NCBI RefSeq assembly: GCF_037975245.1
Contig: NC_092568.1
Location: forward strand, 38,342,501-38,406,500
Direction: 5' to 3'
Source: Apostichopus japonicus
Lineage: Eukaryota; Echinodermata; Holothuroidea; Aspidochirotida; Stichopodidae
DNA: 64,000 bases
Shown: positions 12,633 through 24,838 of the stretch, piece by piece
Position numbering within the stretch: position 1 is the stretch's first letter
Layout of the letters: every line of letters starts with the position of its first letter
Notes under the pieces: model-generated
Database searches by the model: none
Seen by the model: only the letters and a program-made list of their open reading frames with translations
What the model was told of the DNA's origin: nothing
Made by a program: the position numbers and the translations under genes

Positions 12633-13348
12633 TTTTCATTTTTCCTCACCCACAACTCCGCACCCTTTCTTTCTTTATTTCTTTTTCACTATTCTTTTAT
12701 CCTGTCATTGTTATGAAAAGTCCCTCCCCCCCCCCTCACCACCACCGTTGAAGACATTGACTTGCCATATACCACTATTGTTGTGACCTGATCATTGCAA
12801 TCACAAGTTTTTCTCCAGCCCCCTTTAATTCGAGACAAGTGTATCATTAGGGCTATATCATTCCGCATGCATGCATGCACGCACGCACGAGTGTTCTCCC
12901 TCAGGAAAAGTGCCGAAAAGAAACGGGAGAACATCTTTCTTGATATGTTCTCAAACAAAATCTCTCGTTTTTTGTGGCTTGGATGTCGGAGTACACAAAA
13001 GGAAGTAAATGTGATGCACAAATTAGGTCGATTGAGGCAATTTTAGACCACTTTAGGCTTCCCATGAGCAGCGTACGAACACTATGTTAAGAGGTTTGTT
13101 CACAAGTCGGACGAACGTGGCTAGCTTCAGACTCTCAGTGTGAGTGTGCGTGCGTGCGTCAGTCATTGGGGCAATCATATCCGGGCGTATATGCTACCAT
13201 ATAGCTTCTCAAGTCATATAAAAACATGCACATTATTTAGTTTAATGGGATAAGTAACCATATAGGTGGTCTAGAGTTGAACATCCAACTTTGCAAAATA
13301 AGTCTCGGGGCGGGCGGGTATAAAAAGCTTAAATTTCACCATTCTAAT

Positions 13349-13467
13349 GTCTACGACCATATCACGTTGAATATACCGGTTCTCGTCCGATCACCGAAGT
13401 CAAGCAGCGTCGAGCCTAGTCAGTACTTGGATGGGTGACCGCCTGGGAATACTAGGTGCCGTAGACT
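13349..13467 (+). rRNA. 5S rRNA gene, copy 17
   Basis: Intact; unit 837 bp, 12 C, type L1. Confidence 0.97.
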
Positions 13468-14185
13468 TTTTCATTTTTCCTCACCCACAACTCCGCACCC
13501 TTTCTTTCTTTATTTCTTTTTCACTATTCTTTTATCCTGTCATTGTTATGAAAAGTCCCTCCCCCCCCCCCCTCACCACCACCGTTGAAGACATTGACTT
13601 GCCATATACCACTATTGTTGTGACCTGATCATTGCAATCACAAGTTTTTCTCCAGCCCCCTTTAATTCGAGACAAGTGTATCATTAGGGCTATATCATTC
13701 CGCATGCATGCATGCACGCACGCACGAGTGTTCTCCCTCAGGAAAAGTGCCGAAAAGAAACGGGAGAACATCTTTCTTGATATGTTCTCAAACAAAATCT
13801 CTCGTTTTTTGTGGCTTGGATGTCGGAGTACACAAAAGGAAGTAAATGTGATGCACAAATTAGGTCGATTGAGGCAATTTTAGACCACTTTAGGCTTCCC
13901 ATGAGCAGCGTACGAACACTATGTTAAGAGGTTTGTTCACAAGTCGGACGAACGTGGCTAGCTTCAGACTCTCAGTGTGAGTGTGCGTGCGTGCGTCAGT
14001 CATTGGGGCAATCATATCCGGGCGTATATGCTACCATATAGCTTCTCAAGTCATATAAAAACATGCACATTATTTAGTTTAATGGGATAAGTAACCATAT
14101 AGGTGGTCTAGAGTTGAACATCCAACTTTGCAAAATAAGTCTCGGGGCGGGCGGGTATAAAAAGCTTAAATTTCACCATTCTAAT

Positions 14186-14304
14186 GTCTACGACCATATC
14201 ACGTTGAATATACCGGTTCTCGTCCGATCACCGAAGTCAAGCAGCGTCGAGCCTAGTCAGTACTTGGATGGGTGACCGCCTGGGAATACTAGGTGCCGTA
14301 GACT
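14186..14304 (+). rRNA. 5S rRNA gene, copy 18
   Basis: Intact; unit 836 bp, 11 C, type L1. Confidence 0.97.
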
Positions 14305-15021
14305 TTTTCATTTTTCCTCACCCACAACTCCGCACCCTTTCTTTCTTTATTTCTTTTTCACTATTCTTTTATCCTGTCATTGTTATGAAAAGTCCCTCCC
14401 CCCCCCCCTCACCACCACCGTTGAAGACATTGACTTGCCATATACCACTATTGTTGTGACCTGATCATTGCAATCACAAGTTTTTCTCCAGCCCCCTTTA
14501 ATTCGAGACAAGTGTATCATTAGGGCTATATCATTCCGCATGCATGCATGCACGCACGCACGAGTGTTCTCCCTCAGGAAAAGTGCCGAAAAGAAACGGG
14601 AGAACATCTTTCTTGATATGTTCTCAAACAAAATCTCTCGTTTTTTGTGGCTTGGATGTCGGAGTACACAAAAGGAAGTAAATGTGATGCACAAATTAGG
14701 TCGATTGAGGCAATTTTAGACCACTTTAGGCTTCCCATGAGCAGCGTACGAACACTATGTTAAGAGGTTTGTTCACAAGTCGGACGAACGTGGCTAGCTT
14801 CAGACTCTCAGTGTGAGTGTGCGTGCGTGCGTCAGTCATTGGGGCAATCATATCCGGGCGTATATGCTACCATATAGCTTCTCAAGTCATATAAAAACAT
14901 GCACATTATTTAGTTTAATGGGATAAGTAACCATATAGGTGGTCTAGAGTTGAACATCCAACTTTGCAAAATAAGTCTCGGGGCGGGCGGGTATAAAAAG
15001 CTTAAATTTCACCATTCTAAT

Positions 15022-15140
15022 GTCTACGACCATATCACGTTGAATATACCGGTTCTCGTCCGATCACCGAAGTCAAGCAGCGTCGAGCCTAGTCAGTACT
15101 TGGATGGGTGACCGCCTGGGAATACTAGGTGCCGTAGACT
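15022..15140 (+). rRNA. 5S rRNA gene, copy 19
   Basis: Intact; unit 837 bp, 12 C, type L1. Confidence 0.97.
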
Positions 15141-15858
15141 TTTTCATTTTTCCTCACCCACAACTCCGCACCCTTTCTTTCTTTATTTCTTTTTCACTAT
15201 TCTTTTATCCTGTCATTGTTATGAAAAGTCCCTCCCCCCCCCCCCTCACCACCACCGTTGAAGACATTGACTTGCCATATACCACTATTGTTGTGACCTG
15301 ATCATTGCAATCACAAGTTTTTCTCCAGCCCCCTTTAATTCGAGACAAGTGTATCATTAGGGCTATATCATTCCGCATGCATGCATGCACGCACGCACGA
15401 GTGTTCTCCCTCAGGAAAAGTGCCGAAAAGAAACGGGAGAACATCTTTCTTGATATGTTCTCAAACAAAATCTCTCGTTTTTTGTGGCTTGGATGTCGGA
15501 GTACACAAAAGGAAGTAAATGTGATGCACAAATTAGGTCGATTGAGGCAATTTTAGACCACTTTAGGCTTCCCATGAGCAGCGTACGAACACTATGTTAA
15601 GAGGTTTGTTCACAAGTCGGACGAACGTGGCTAGCTTCAGACTCTCAGTGTGAGTGTGCGTGCGTGCGTCAGTCATTGGGGCAATCATATCCGGGCGTAT
15701 ATGCTACCATATAGCTTCTCAAGTCATATAAAAACATGCACATTATTTAGTTTAATGGGATAAGTAACCATATAGGTGGTCTAGAGTTGAACATCCAACT
15801 TTGCAAAATAAGTCTCGGGGCGGGCGGGTATAAAAAGCTTAAATTTCACCATTCTAAT

Positions 15859-15977
15859 GTCTACGACCATATCACGTTGAATATACCGGTTCTCGTCCGA
15901 TCACCGAAGTCAAGCAGCGTCGAGCCTAGTCAGTACTTGGATGGGTGACCGCCTGGGAATACTAGGTGCCGTAGACT
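15859..15977 (+). rRNA. 5S rRNA gene, copy 20
   Basis: Intact; unit 835 bp, 10 C, type L1. Confidence 0.97.
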
Positions 15978-16693
15978 TTTTCATTTTTCCTCACCCACAA
16001 CTCCGCACCCTTTCTTTCTTTATTTCTTTTTCACTATTCTTTTATCCTGTCATTGTTATGAAAAGTCCCTCCCCCCCCCCTCACCACCACCGTTGAAGAC
16101 ATTGACTTGCCATATACCACTATTGTTGTGACCTGATCATTGCAATCACAAGTTTTTCTCCAGCCCCCTTTAATTCGAGACAAGTGTATCATTAGGGCTA
16201 TATCATTCCGCATGCATGCATGCACGCACGCACGAGTGTTCTCCCTCAGGAAAAGTGCCGAAAAGAAACGGGAGAACATCTTTCTTGATATGTTCTCAAA
16301 CAAAATCTCTCGTTTTTTGTGGCTTGGATGTCGGAGTACACAAAAGGAAGTAAATGTGATGCACAAATTAGGTCGATTGAGGCAATTTTAGACCACTTTA
16401 GGCTTCCCATGAGCAGCGTACGAACACTATGTTAAGAGGTTTGTTCACAAGTCGGACGAACGTGGCTAGCTTCAGACTCTCAGTGTGAGTGTGCGTGCGT
16501 GCGTCAGTCATTGGGGCAATCATATCCGGGCGTATATGCTACCATATAGCTTCTCAAGTCATATAAAAACATGCACATTATTTAGTTTAATGGGATAAGT
16601 AACCATATAGGTGGTCTAGAGTTGAACATCCAACTTTGCAAAATAAGTCTCGGGGCGGGCGGGTATAAAAAGCTTAAATTTCACCATTCTAAT

Positions 16694-16812
16694 GTCTACG
16701 ACCATATCACGTTGAATATACCGGTTCTCGTCCGATCACCGAAGTCAAGCAGCGTCGAGCCTAGTCAGTACTTGGATGGGTGACCGCCTGGGAATACTAG
16801 GTGCCGTAGACT
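16694..16812 (+). rRNA. 5S rRNA gene, copy 21
   Basis: Intact; unit 832 bp, 11 C, type S. Confidence 0.97.
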
Positions 16813-17525
16813 TTTTCATTTTTCCTCACCCACAACTCCGCACCCTTTCTTTCTTTATTTCTTTTTCACTATTCTTTTATCCTGTCATTGTTATGAAAAG
16901 TCCCTCCCCCCCCCCCTCACCACCACCGTTGAAGACATTGACTTGCCATATACCACTATTGTTGTGACCTGATCATTGCAATCACAAGTTTTTCTCCAGC
17001 CCCCTTTAATTCGAGACAAGTGTATCATTAGGGCTATATCATTCCGCATGCATGCACGCACGCACGAGTGTTCTCCCTCAGGAAAAGTGCCGAAAAGAAA
17101 CGGGAGAACATCTTTCTTGATATGTTCTCAAACAAAATCTCTCGTTTTTTGTGGCTTGGATGTCGGAGTACACAAAAGGAAGTAAATGTGATGCACAAAT
17201 TAGGTCGATTGAGGCAATTTTAGACCACTTTAGGCTTCCCATGAGCAGCGTACGAACACTATGTTAAGAGGTTTGTTCACAAGTCGGACGAACGTGGCTA
17301 GCTTCAGACTCTCAGTGTGAGTGTGCGTGCGTGCGTCAGTCATTGGGGCAATCATATCCGGGCGTATATGCTACCATATAGCTTCTCAAGTCATATAAAA
17401 ACATGCACATTATTTAGTTTAATGGGATAAGTAACCATATAGGTGGTCTAGAGTTGAACATCCAACTTTGCAAAATAAGTCTCGGGGCGGGCGGGTATAA
17501 AAAGCTTAAATTTCACCATTCTAAT

Positions 17526-17644
17526 GTCTACGACCATATCACGTTGAATATACCGGTTCTCGTCCGATCACCGAAGTCAAGCAGCGTCGAGCCTAGTCAG
17601 TACTTGGATGGGTGACCGCCTGGGAATACTAGGTGCCGTAGACT
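17526..17644 (+). rRNA. 5S rRNA gene, copy 22
   Basis: Intact; unit 832 bp, 11 C, type S. Lies exactly 6680 bp after copy 14. Confidence 0.97.
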
Positions 17645-18357
17645 TTTTCATTTTTCCTCACCCACAACTCCGCACCCTTTCTTTCTTTATTTCTTTTTCA
17701 CTATTCTTTTATCCTGTCATTGTTATGAAAAGTCCCTCCCCCCCCCCCTCACCACCACCGTTGAAGACATTGACTTGCCATATACCACTATTGTTGTGAC
17801 CTGATCATTGCAATCACAAGTTTTTCTCCAGCCCCCTTTAATTCGAGACAAGTGTATCATTAGGGCTATATCATTCCGCATGCATGCACGCACGCACGAG
17901 TGTTCTCCCTCAGGAAAAGTGCCGAAAAGAAACGGGAGAACATCTTTCTTGATATGTTCTCAAACAAAATCTCTCGTTTTTTGTGGCTTGGATGTCGGAG
18001 TACACAAAAGGAAGTAAATGTGATGCACAAATTAGGTCGATTGAGGCAATTTTAGACCACTTTAGGCTTCCCATGAGCAGCGTACGAACACTATGTTAAG
18101 AGGTTTGTTCACAAGTCGGACGAACGTGGCTAGCTTCAGACTCTCAGTGTGAGTGTGCGTGCGTGCGTCAGTCATTGGGGCAATCATATCCGGGCGTATA
18201 TGCTACCATATAGCTTCTCAAGTCATATAAAAACATGCACATTATTTAGTTTAATGGGATAAGTAACCATATAGGTGGTCTAGAGTTGAACATCCAACTT
18301 TGCAAAATAAGTCTCGGGGCGGGCGGGTATAAAAAGCTTAAATTTCACCATTCTAAT

Positions 18358-18476
18358 GTCTACGACCATATCACGTTGAATATACCGGTTCTCGTCCGAT
18401 CACCGAAGTCAAGCAGCGTCGAGCCTAGTCAGTACTTGGATGGGTGACCGCCTGGGAATACTAGGTGCCGTAGACT
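18358..18476 (+). rRNA. 5S rRNA gene, copy 23
   Basis: Intact; unit 836 bp, 11 C, type L1. Confidence 0.97.
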
Positions 18477-19193
18477 TTTTCATTTTTCCTCACCCACAAC
18501 TCCGCACCCTTTCTTTCTTTATTTCTTTTTCACTATTCTTTTATCCTGTCATTGTTATGAAAAGTCCCTCCCCCCCCCCCTCACCACCACCGTTGAAGAC
18601 ATTGACTTGCCATATACCACTATTGTTGTGACCTGATCATTGCAATCACAAGTTTTTCTCCAGCCCCCTTTAATTCGAGACAAGTGTATCATTAGGGCTA
18701 TATCATTCCGCATGCATGCATGCACGCACGCACGAGTGTTCTCCCTCAGGAAAAGTGCCGAAAAGAAACGGGAGAACATCTTTCTTGATATGTTCTCAAA
18801 CAAAATCTCTCGTTTTTTGTGGCTTGGATGTCGGAGTACACAAAAGGAAGTAAATGTGATGCACAAATTAGGTCGATTGAGGCAATTTTAGACCACTTTA
18901 GGCTTCCCATGAGCAGCGTACGAACACTATGTTAAGAGGTTTGTTCACAAGTCGGACGAACGTGGCTAGCTTCAGACTCTCAGTGTGAGTGTGCGTGCGT
19001 GCGTCAGTCATTGGGGCAATCATATCCGGGCGTATATGCTACCATATAGCTTCTCAAGTCATATAAAAACATGCACATTATTTAGTTTAATGGGATAAGT
19101 AACCATATAGGTGGTCTAGAGTTGAACATCCAACTTTGCAAAATAAGTCTCGGGGCGGGCGGGTATAAAAAGCTTAAATTTCACCATTCTAAT

Positions 19194-19312
19194 GTCTACG
19201 ACCATATCACGTTGAATATACCGGTTCTCGTCCGATCACCGAAGTCAAGCAGCGTCGAGCCTAGTCAGTACTTGGATGGGTGACCGCCTGGGAATACTAG
19301 GTGCCGTAGACT
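19194..19312 (+). rRNA. 5S rRNA gene, copy 24
   Basis: Intact; unit 835 bp, 10 C, type L1. Confidence 0.97.
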
Positions 19313-20028
19313 TTTTCATTTTTCCTCACCCACAACTCCGCACCCTTTCTTTCTTTATTTCTTTTTCACTATTCTTTTATCCTGTCATTGTTATGAAAAG
19401 TCCCTCCCCCCCCCCTCACCACCACCGTTGAAGACATTGACTTGCCATATACCACTATTGTTGTGACCTGATCATTGCAATCACAAGTTTTTCTCCAGCC
19501 CCCTTTAATTCGAGACAAGTGTATCATTAGGGCTATATCATTCCGCATGCATGCATGCACGCACGCACGAGTGTTCTCCCTCAGGAAAAGTGCCGAAAAG
19601 AAACGGGAGAACATCTTTCTTGATATGTTCTCAAACAAAATCTCTCGTTTTTTGTGGCTTGGATGTCGGAGTACACAAAAGGAAGTAAATGTGATGCACA
19701 AATTAGGTCGATTGAGGCAATTTTAGACCACTTTAGGCTTCCCATGAGCAGCGTACGAACACTATGTTAAGAGGTTTGTTCACAAGTCGGACGAACGTGG
19801 CTAGCTTCAGACTCTCAGTGTGAGTGTGCGTGCGTGCGTCAGTCATTGGGGCAATCATATCCGGGCGTATATGCTACCATATAGCTTCTCAAGTCATATA
19901 AAAACATGCACATTATTTAGTTTAATGGGATAAGTAACCATATAGGTGGTCTAGAGTTGAACATCCAACTTTGCAAAATAAGTCTCGGGGCGGGCGGGTA
20001 TAAAAAGCTTAAATTTCACCATTCTAAT

Positions 20029-20147
20029 GTCTACGACCATATCACGTTGAATATACCGGTTCTCGTCCGATCACCGAAGTCAAGCAGCGTCGAGCCTAGT
20101 CAGTACTTGGATGGGTGACCGCCTGGGAATACTAGGTGCCGTAGACT
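20029..20147 (+). rRNA. 5S rRNA gene, copy 25 (short unit)
   Basis: The gene is intact with 10 C, but the unit is only 573 bp because two pieces of its spacer are missing. Confidence 0.97.
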
Positions 20148-20601
20148 TTTTCATTTTTCCTCACCCACAACTCCGCACCCTTTCTTTCTTTATTTCTTTT
20201 TCACTATTCTTTTATCCTGTCATTGTTATGAAAAGTCCCTCCCCCCCCCCTCACCACCACCGTTGAAGACATTGACTTGCCATATACCACTATTGTTGTG
20301 ACCTGATCATTGCAATCACAAGTTTTTCTCCAGCCCCCTTTAATTCGAGACAAGTGTATCATTAGGGCTATATCATTCCGCATGATATGTTCTCAAACAA
20401 AATCTCTCGTTTTTTGTGGCTTGGATGTCATATCCGGGCGTATATGCTACCATATAGCTTCTCAAGTCATATAAAAACATGCACATTATTTAGTTTAATG
20501 GGATAAGTAACCATATAGGTGGTCTAGAGTTGAACATCCAACTTTGCAAAATAAGTCTCGGGGCGGGCGGGTATAAAAAGCTTAAATTTCACCATTCTAA
20601 T
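20148..20601 (+). other. Internally deleted 5S spacer
   Basis: Two blocks are missing compared with its neighbours: about 73 bp between CCGCATG and ATATGTTC (junction near 20384) and about 189 bp between GGATGTC and ATATCCGGG (junction near 20429). The ambiguous bases at the junctions are TG and TC, as expected for microhomology-mediated loss. The microsatellite, the hairpin and the GTGC tract are gone; the TATA box is kept. Confidence 0.9.
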
Positions 20602-20720
20602 GTCTACGACCATATCACGTTGAATATACCGGTTCTCGTCCGATCACCGAAGTCAAGCAGCGTCGAGCCTAGTCAGTACTTGGATGGGTGACCGCCTGGG
20701 AATACTAGGTGCCGTAGACT
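20602..20720 (+). rRNA. 5S rRNA gene, copy 26
   Basis: Intact; unit 835 bp, 10 C, type L1. The shortened spacer upstream still supplies the normal TATA box at -30. Confidence 0.97.
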
Positions 20721-21436
20721 TTTTCATTTTTCCTCACCCACAACTCCGCACCCTTTCTTTCTTTATTTCTTTTTCACTATTCTTTTATCCTGTCATTGTT
20801 ATGAAAAGTCCCTCCCCCCCCCCTCACCACCACCGTTGAAGACATTGACTTGCCATATACCACTATTGTTGTGACCTGATCATTGCAATCACAAGTTTTT
20901 CTCCAGCCCCCTTTAATTCGAGACAAGTGTATCATTAGGGCTATATCATTCCGCATGCATGCATGCACGCACGCACGAGTGTTCTCCCTCAGGAAAAGTG
21001 CCGAAAAGAAACGGGAGAACATCTTTCTTGATATGTTCTCAAACAAAATCTCTCGTTTTTTGTGGCTTGGATGTCGGAGTACACAAAAGGAAGTAAATGT
21101 GATGCACAAATTAGGTCGATTGAGGCAATTTTAGACCACTTTAGGCTTCCCATGAGCAGCGTACGAACACTATGTTAAGAGGTTTGTTCACAAGTCGGAC
21201 GAACGTGGCTAGCTTCAGACTCTCAGTGTGAGTGTGCGTGCGTGCGTCAGTCATTGGGGCAATCATATCCGGGCGTATATGCTACCATATAGCTTCTCAA
21301 GTCATATAAAAACATGCACATTATTTAGTTTAATGGGATAAGTAACCATATAGGTGGTCTAGAGTTGAACATCCAACTTTGCAAAATAAGTCTCGGGGCG
21401 GGCGGGTATAAAAAGCTTAAATTTCACCATTCTAAT

Positions 21437-21555
21437 GTCTACGACCATATCACGTTGAATATACCGGTTCTCGTCCGATCACCGAAGTCAAGCAGCGTCG
21501 AGCCTAGTCAGTACTTGGATGGGTGACCGCCTGGGAATACTAGGTGCCGTAGACT
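21437..21555 (+). rRNA. 5S rRNA gene, copy 27
   Basis: Intact; unit 831 bp, 10 C, type S. Confidence 0.97.
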
Positions 21556-22267
21556 TTTTCATTTTTCCTCACCCACAACTCCGCACCCTTTCTTTCTTTA
21601 TTTCTTTTTCACTATTCTTTTATCCTGTCATTGTTATGAAAAGTCCCTCCCCCCCCCCTCACCACCACCGTTGAAGACATTGACTTGCCATATACCACTA
21701 TTGTTGTGACCTGATCATTGCAATCACAAGTTTTTCTCCAGCCCCCTTTAATTCGAGACAAGTGTATCATTAGGGCTATATCATTCCGCATGCATGCACG
21801 CACGCACGAGTGTTCTCCCTCAGGAAAAGTGCCGAAAAGAAACGGGAGAACATCTTTCTTGATATGTTCTCAAACAAAATCTCTCGTTTTTTGTGGCTTG
21901 GATGTCGGAGTACACAAAAGGAAGTAAATGTGATGCACAAATTAGGTCGATTGAGGCAATTTTAGACCACTTTAGGCTTCCCATGAGCAGCGTACGAACA
22001 CTATGTTAAGAGGTTTGTTCACAAGTCGGACGAACGTGGCTAGCTTCAGACTCTCAGTGTGAGTGTGCGTGCGTGCGTCAGTCATTGGGGCAATCATATC
22101 CGGGCGTATATGCTACCATATAGCTTCTCAAGTCATATAAAAACATGCACATTATTTAGTTTAATGGGATAAGTAACCATATAGGTGGTCTAGAGTTGAA
22201 CATCCAACTTTGCAAAATAAGTCTCGGGGCGGGCGGGTATAAAAAGCTTAAATTTCACCATTCTAAT

Positions 22268-22386
22268 GTCTACGACCATATCACGTTGAATATACCGGTT
22301 CTCGTCCGATCACCGAAGTCAAGCAGCGTCGAGCCTAGTCAGTACTTGGATGGGTGACCGCCTGGGAATACTAGGTGCCGTAGACT
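22268..22386 (+). rRNA. 5S rRNA gene, copy 28
   Basis: Intact; unit 832 bp, 11 C, type S. Confidence 0.97.
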
Positions 22387-23099
22387 TTTTCATTTTTCCT
22401 CACCCACAACTCCGCACCCTTTCTTTCTTTATTTCTTTTTCACTATTCTTTTATCCTGTCATTGTTATGAAAAGTCCCTCCCCCCCCCCCTCACCACCAC
22501 CGTTGAAGACATTGACTTGCCATATACCACTATTGTTGTGACCTGATCATTGCAATCACAAGTTTTTCTCCAGCCCCCTTTAATTCGAGACAAGTGTATC
22601 ATTAGGGCTATATCATTCCGCATGCATGCACGCACGCACGAGTGTTCTCCCTCAGGAAAAGTGCCGAAAAGAAACGGGAGAACATCTTTCTTGATATGTT
22701 CTCAAACAAAATCTCTCGTTTTTTGTGGCTTGGATGTCGGAGTACACAAAAGGAAGTAAATGTGATGCACAAATTAGGTCGATTGAGGCAATTTTAGACC
22801 ACTTTAGGCTTCCCATGAGCAGCGTACGAACACTATGTTAAGAGGTTTGTTCACAAGTCGGACGAACGTGGCTAGCTTCAGACTCTCAGTGTGAGTGTGC
22901 GTGCGTGCGTCAGTCATTGGGGCAATCATATCCGGGCGTATATGCTACCATATAGCTTCTCAAGTCATATAAAAACATGCACATTATTTAGTTTAATGGG
23001 ATAAGTAACCATATAGGTGGTCTAGAGTTGAACATCCAACTTTGCAAAATAAGTCTCGGGGCGGGCGGGTATAAAAAGCTTAAATTTCACCATTCTAAT

Positions 23100-23218
23100 G
23101 TCTACGACCATATCACGTTGAATATACCGGTTCTCGTCCGATCACCGAAGTCAAGCAGCGTCGAGCCTAGTCAGTACTTGGATGGGTGACCGCCTGGGAA
23201 TACTAGGTGCCGTAGACT
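23100..23218 (+). rRNA. 5S rRNA gene, copy 29
   Basis: Intact; unit 836 bp, 11 C, type L1. Confidence 0.97.
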
Positions 23219-23935
23219 TTTTCATTTTTCCTCACCCACAACTCCGCACCCTTTCTTTCTTTATTTCTTTTTCACTATTCTTTTATCCTGTCATTGTTAT
23301 GAAAAGTCCCTCCCCCCCCCCCTCACCACCACCGTTGAAGACATTGACTTGCCATATACCACTATTGTTGTGACCTGATCATTGCAATCACAAGTTTTTC
23401 TCCAGCCCCCTTTAATTCGAGACAAGTGTATCATTAGGGCTATATCATTCCGCATGCATGCATGCACGCACGCACGAGTGTTCTCCCTCAGGAAAAGTGC
23501 CGAAAAGAAACGGGAGAACATCTTTCTTGATATGTTCTCAAACAAAATCTCTCGTTTTTTGTGGCTTGGATGTCGGAGTACACAAAAGGAAGTAAATGTG
23601 ATGCACAAATTAGGTCGATTGAGGCAATTTTAGACCACTTTAGGCTTCCCATGAGCAGCGTACGAACACTATGTTAAGAGGTTTGTTCACAAGTCGGACG
23701 AACGTGGCTAGCTTCAGACTCTCAGTGTGAGTGTGCGTGCGTGCGTCAGTCATTGGGGCAATCATATCCGGGCGTATATGCTACCATATAGCTTCTCAAG
23801 TCATATAAAAACATGCACATTATTTAGTTTAATGGGATAAGTAACCATATAGGTGGTCTAGAGTTGAACATCCAACTTTGCAAAATAAGTCTCGGGGCGG
23901 GCGGGTATAAAAAGCTTAAATTTCACCATTCTAAT

Positions 23936-24054
23936 GTCTACGACCATATCACGTTGAATATACCGGTTCTCGTCCGATCACCGAAGTCAAGCAGCGTCGA
24001 GCCTAGTCAGTACTTGGATGGGTGACCGCCTGGGAATACTAGGTGCCGTAGACT
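23936..24054 (+). rRNA. 5S rRNA gene, copy 30
   Basis: Intact; unit 837 bp, 12 C, type L1. The last intact copy before the LINE. Confidence 0.97.
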
Positions 24055-24772
24055 TTTTCATTTTTCCTCACCCACAACTCCGCACCCTTTCTTTCTTTAT
24101 TTCTTTTTCACTATTCTTTTATCCTGTCATTGTTATGAAAAGTCCCTCCCCCCCCCCCCTCACCACCACCGTTGAAGACATTGACTTGCCATATACCACT
24201 ATTGTTGTGACCTGATCATTGCAATCACAAGTTTTTCTCCAGCCCCCTTTAATTCGAGACAAGTGTATCATTAGGGCTATATCATTCCGCATGCATGCAT
24301 GCACGCACGCACGAGTGTTCTCCCTCAGGAAAAGTGCCGAAAAGAAACGGGAGAACATCTTTCTTGATATGTTCTCAAACAAAATCTCTCGTTTTTTGTG
24401 GCTTGGATGTCGGAGTACACAAAAGGAAGTAAATGTGATGCACAAATTAGGTCGATTGAGGCAATTTTAGACCACTTTAGGCTTCCCATGAGCAGCGTAC
24501 GAACACTATGTTAAGAGGTTTGTTCACAAGTCGGACGAACGTGGCTAGCTTCAGACTCTCAGTGTGAGTGTGCGTGCGTGCGTCAGTCATTGGGGCAATC
24601 ATATCCGGGCGTATATGCTACCATATAGCTTCTCAAGTCATATAAAAACATGCACATTATTTAGTTTAATGGGATAAGTAACCATATAGGTGGTCTAGAG
24701 TTGAACATCCAACTTTGCAAAATAAGTCTCGGGGCGGGCGGGTATAAAAAGCTTAAATTTCATCTTTCTAAT

Positions 24773-24810
24773 GTCTACGACCATATCACGTTGAATATAC
24801 CGGTTCTCGT
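24773..24810 (+). pseudogene. 5S rRNA gene copy 31, 5' fragment split by LINE
   Basis: Positions 1-38 of the 5S gene are kept, including the start and the TATA box upstream, but the internal control region has been moved more than 5 kb downstream. The last 12 bases (24799-24810) are the left target-site duplication. With boxes A and C gone, this fragment should not direct normal Pol III initiation. Confidence 0.95.
24799..24810 (+). repeat. Left target-site duplication of the LINE
   Basis: ACCGGTTCTCGT, 5S positions 27-38; it matches 30194-30205 exactly. The first A on the right could belong to the poly(A) tail, making the duplication 11 or 12 bp. Confidence 0.9.
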
Positions 24811-24838
24811 TGAATATACCGGTTCTCGTCGTTCTCGT
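24811..24838 (+). repeat. Extra partial target copies at the LINE 5' junction
   Basis: After 5S position 38 the sequence repeats positions 20-38 (TGAATATACCGGTTCTCGT, 24811-24829) and then gives a shorter echo, CGTTCTCGT (24830-24838). This ladder of target fragments lies between the array and unique LINE sequence. Confidence 0.85.

Larger units (their letters stand above)
1..24772 (+). repeat. 5S rDNA tandem array, left block
   Basis: Thirty head-to-tail units, each a 119-nt 5S rRNA gene plus a spacer of about 715 bp. Full units are 831-839 bp. Length differences are explained by a C tract downstream of the gene (10-14 C) and by a CATG/CACG microsatellite in mid-spacer. I label the microsatellite S (short), L1 (one extra CATG) or L2 (one extra CACG). 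Apart from these, spacers look essentially identical; the exceptions seen are a substitution at 5628, two next to the LINE (24763, 24765) and one deleted unit (20029-20601). The spacer holds no convincing protein gene. Its landmarks in order are a pyrimidine-rich stretch, the C tract, the microsatellite, a 9-bp-stem hairpin, a GTGCGTGCGTGC tract, two TATA-like motifs and the promoter-proximal TATA box. Confidence 0.98.

Noticed and set aside
1-24772. Regularly spaced repeats resembling a CRISPR array
   Set aside because: The repeated unit is a whole 5S gene plus a constant spacer in an animal genome; there are no unique short spacers and no cas genes.
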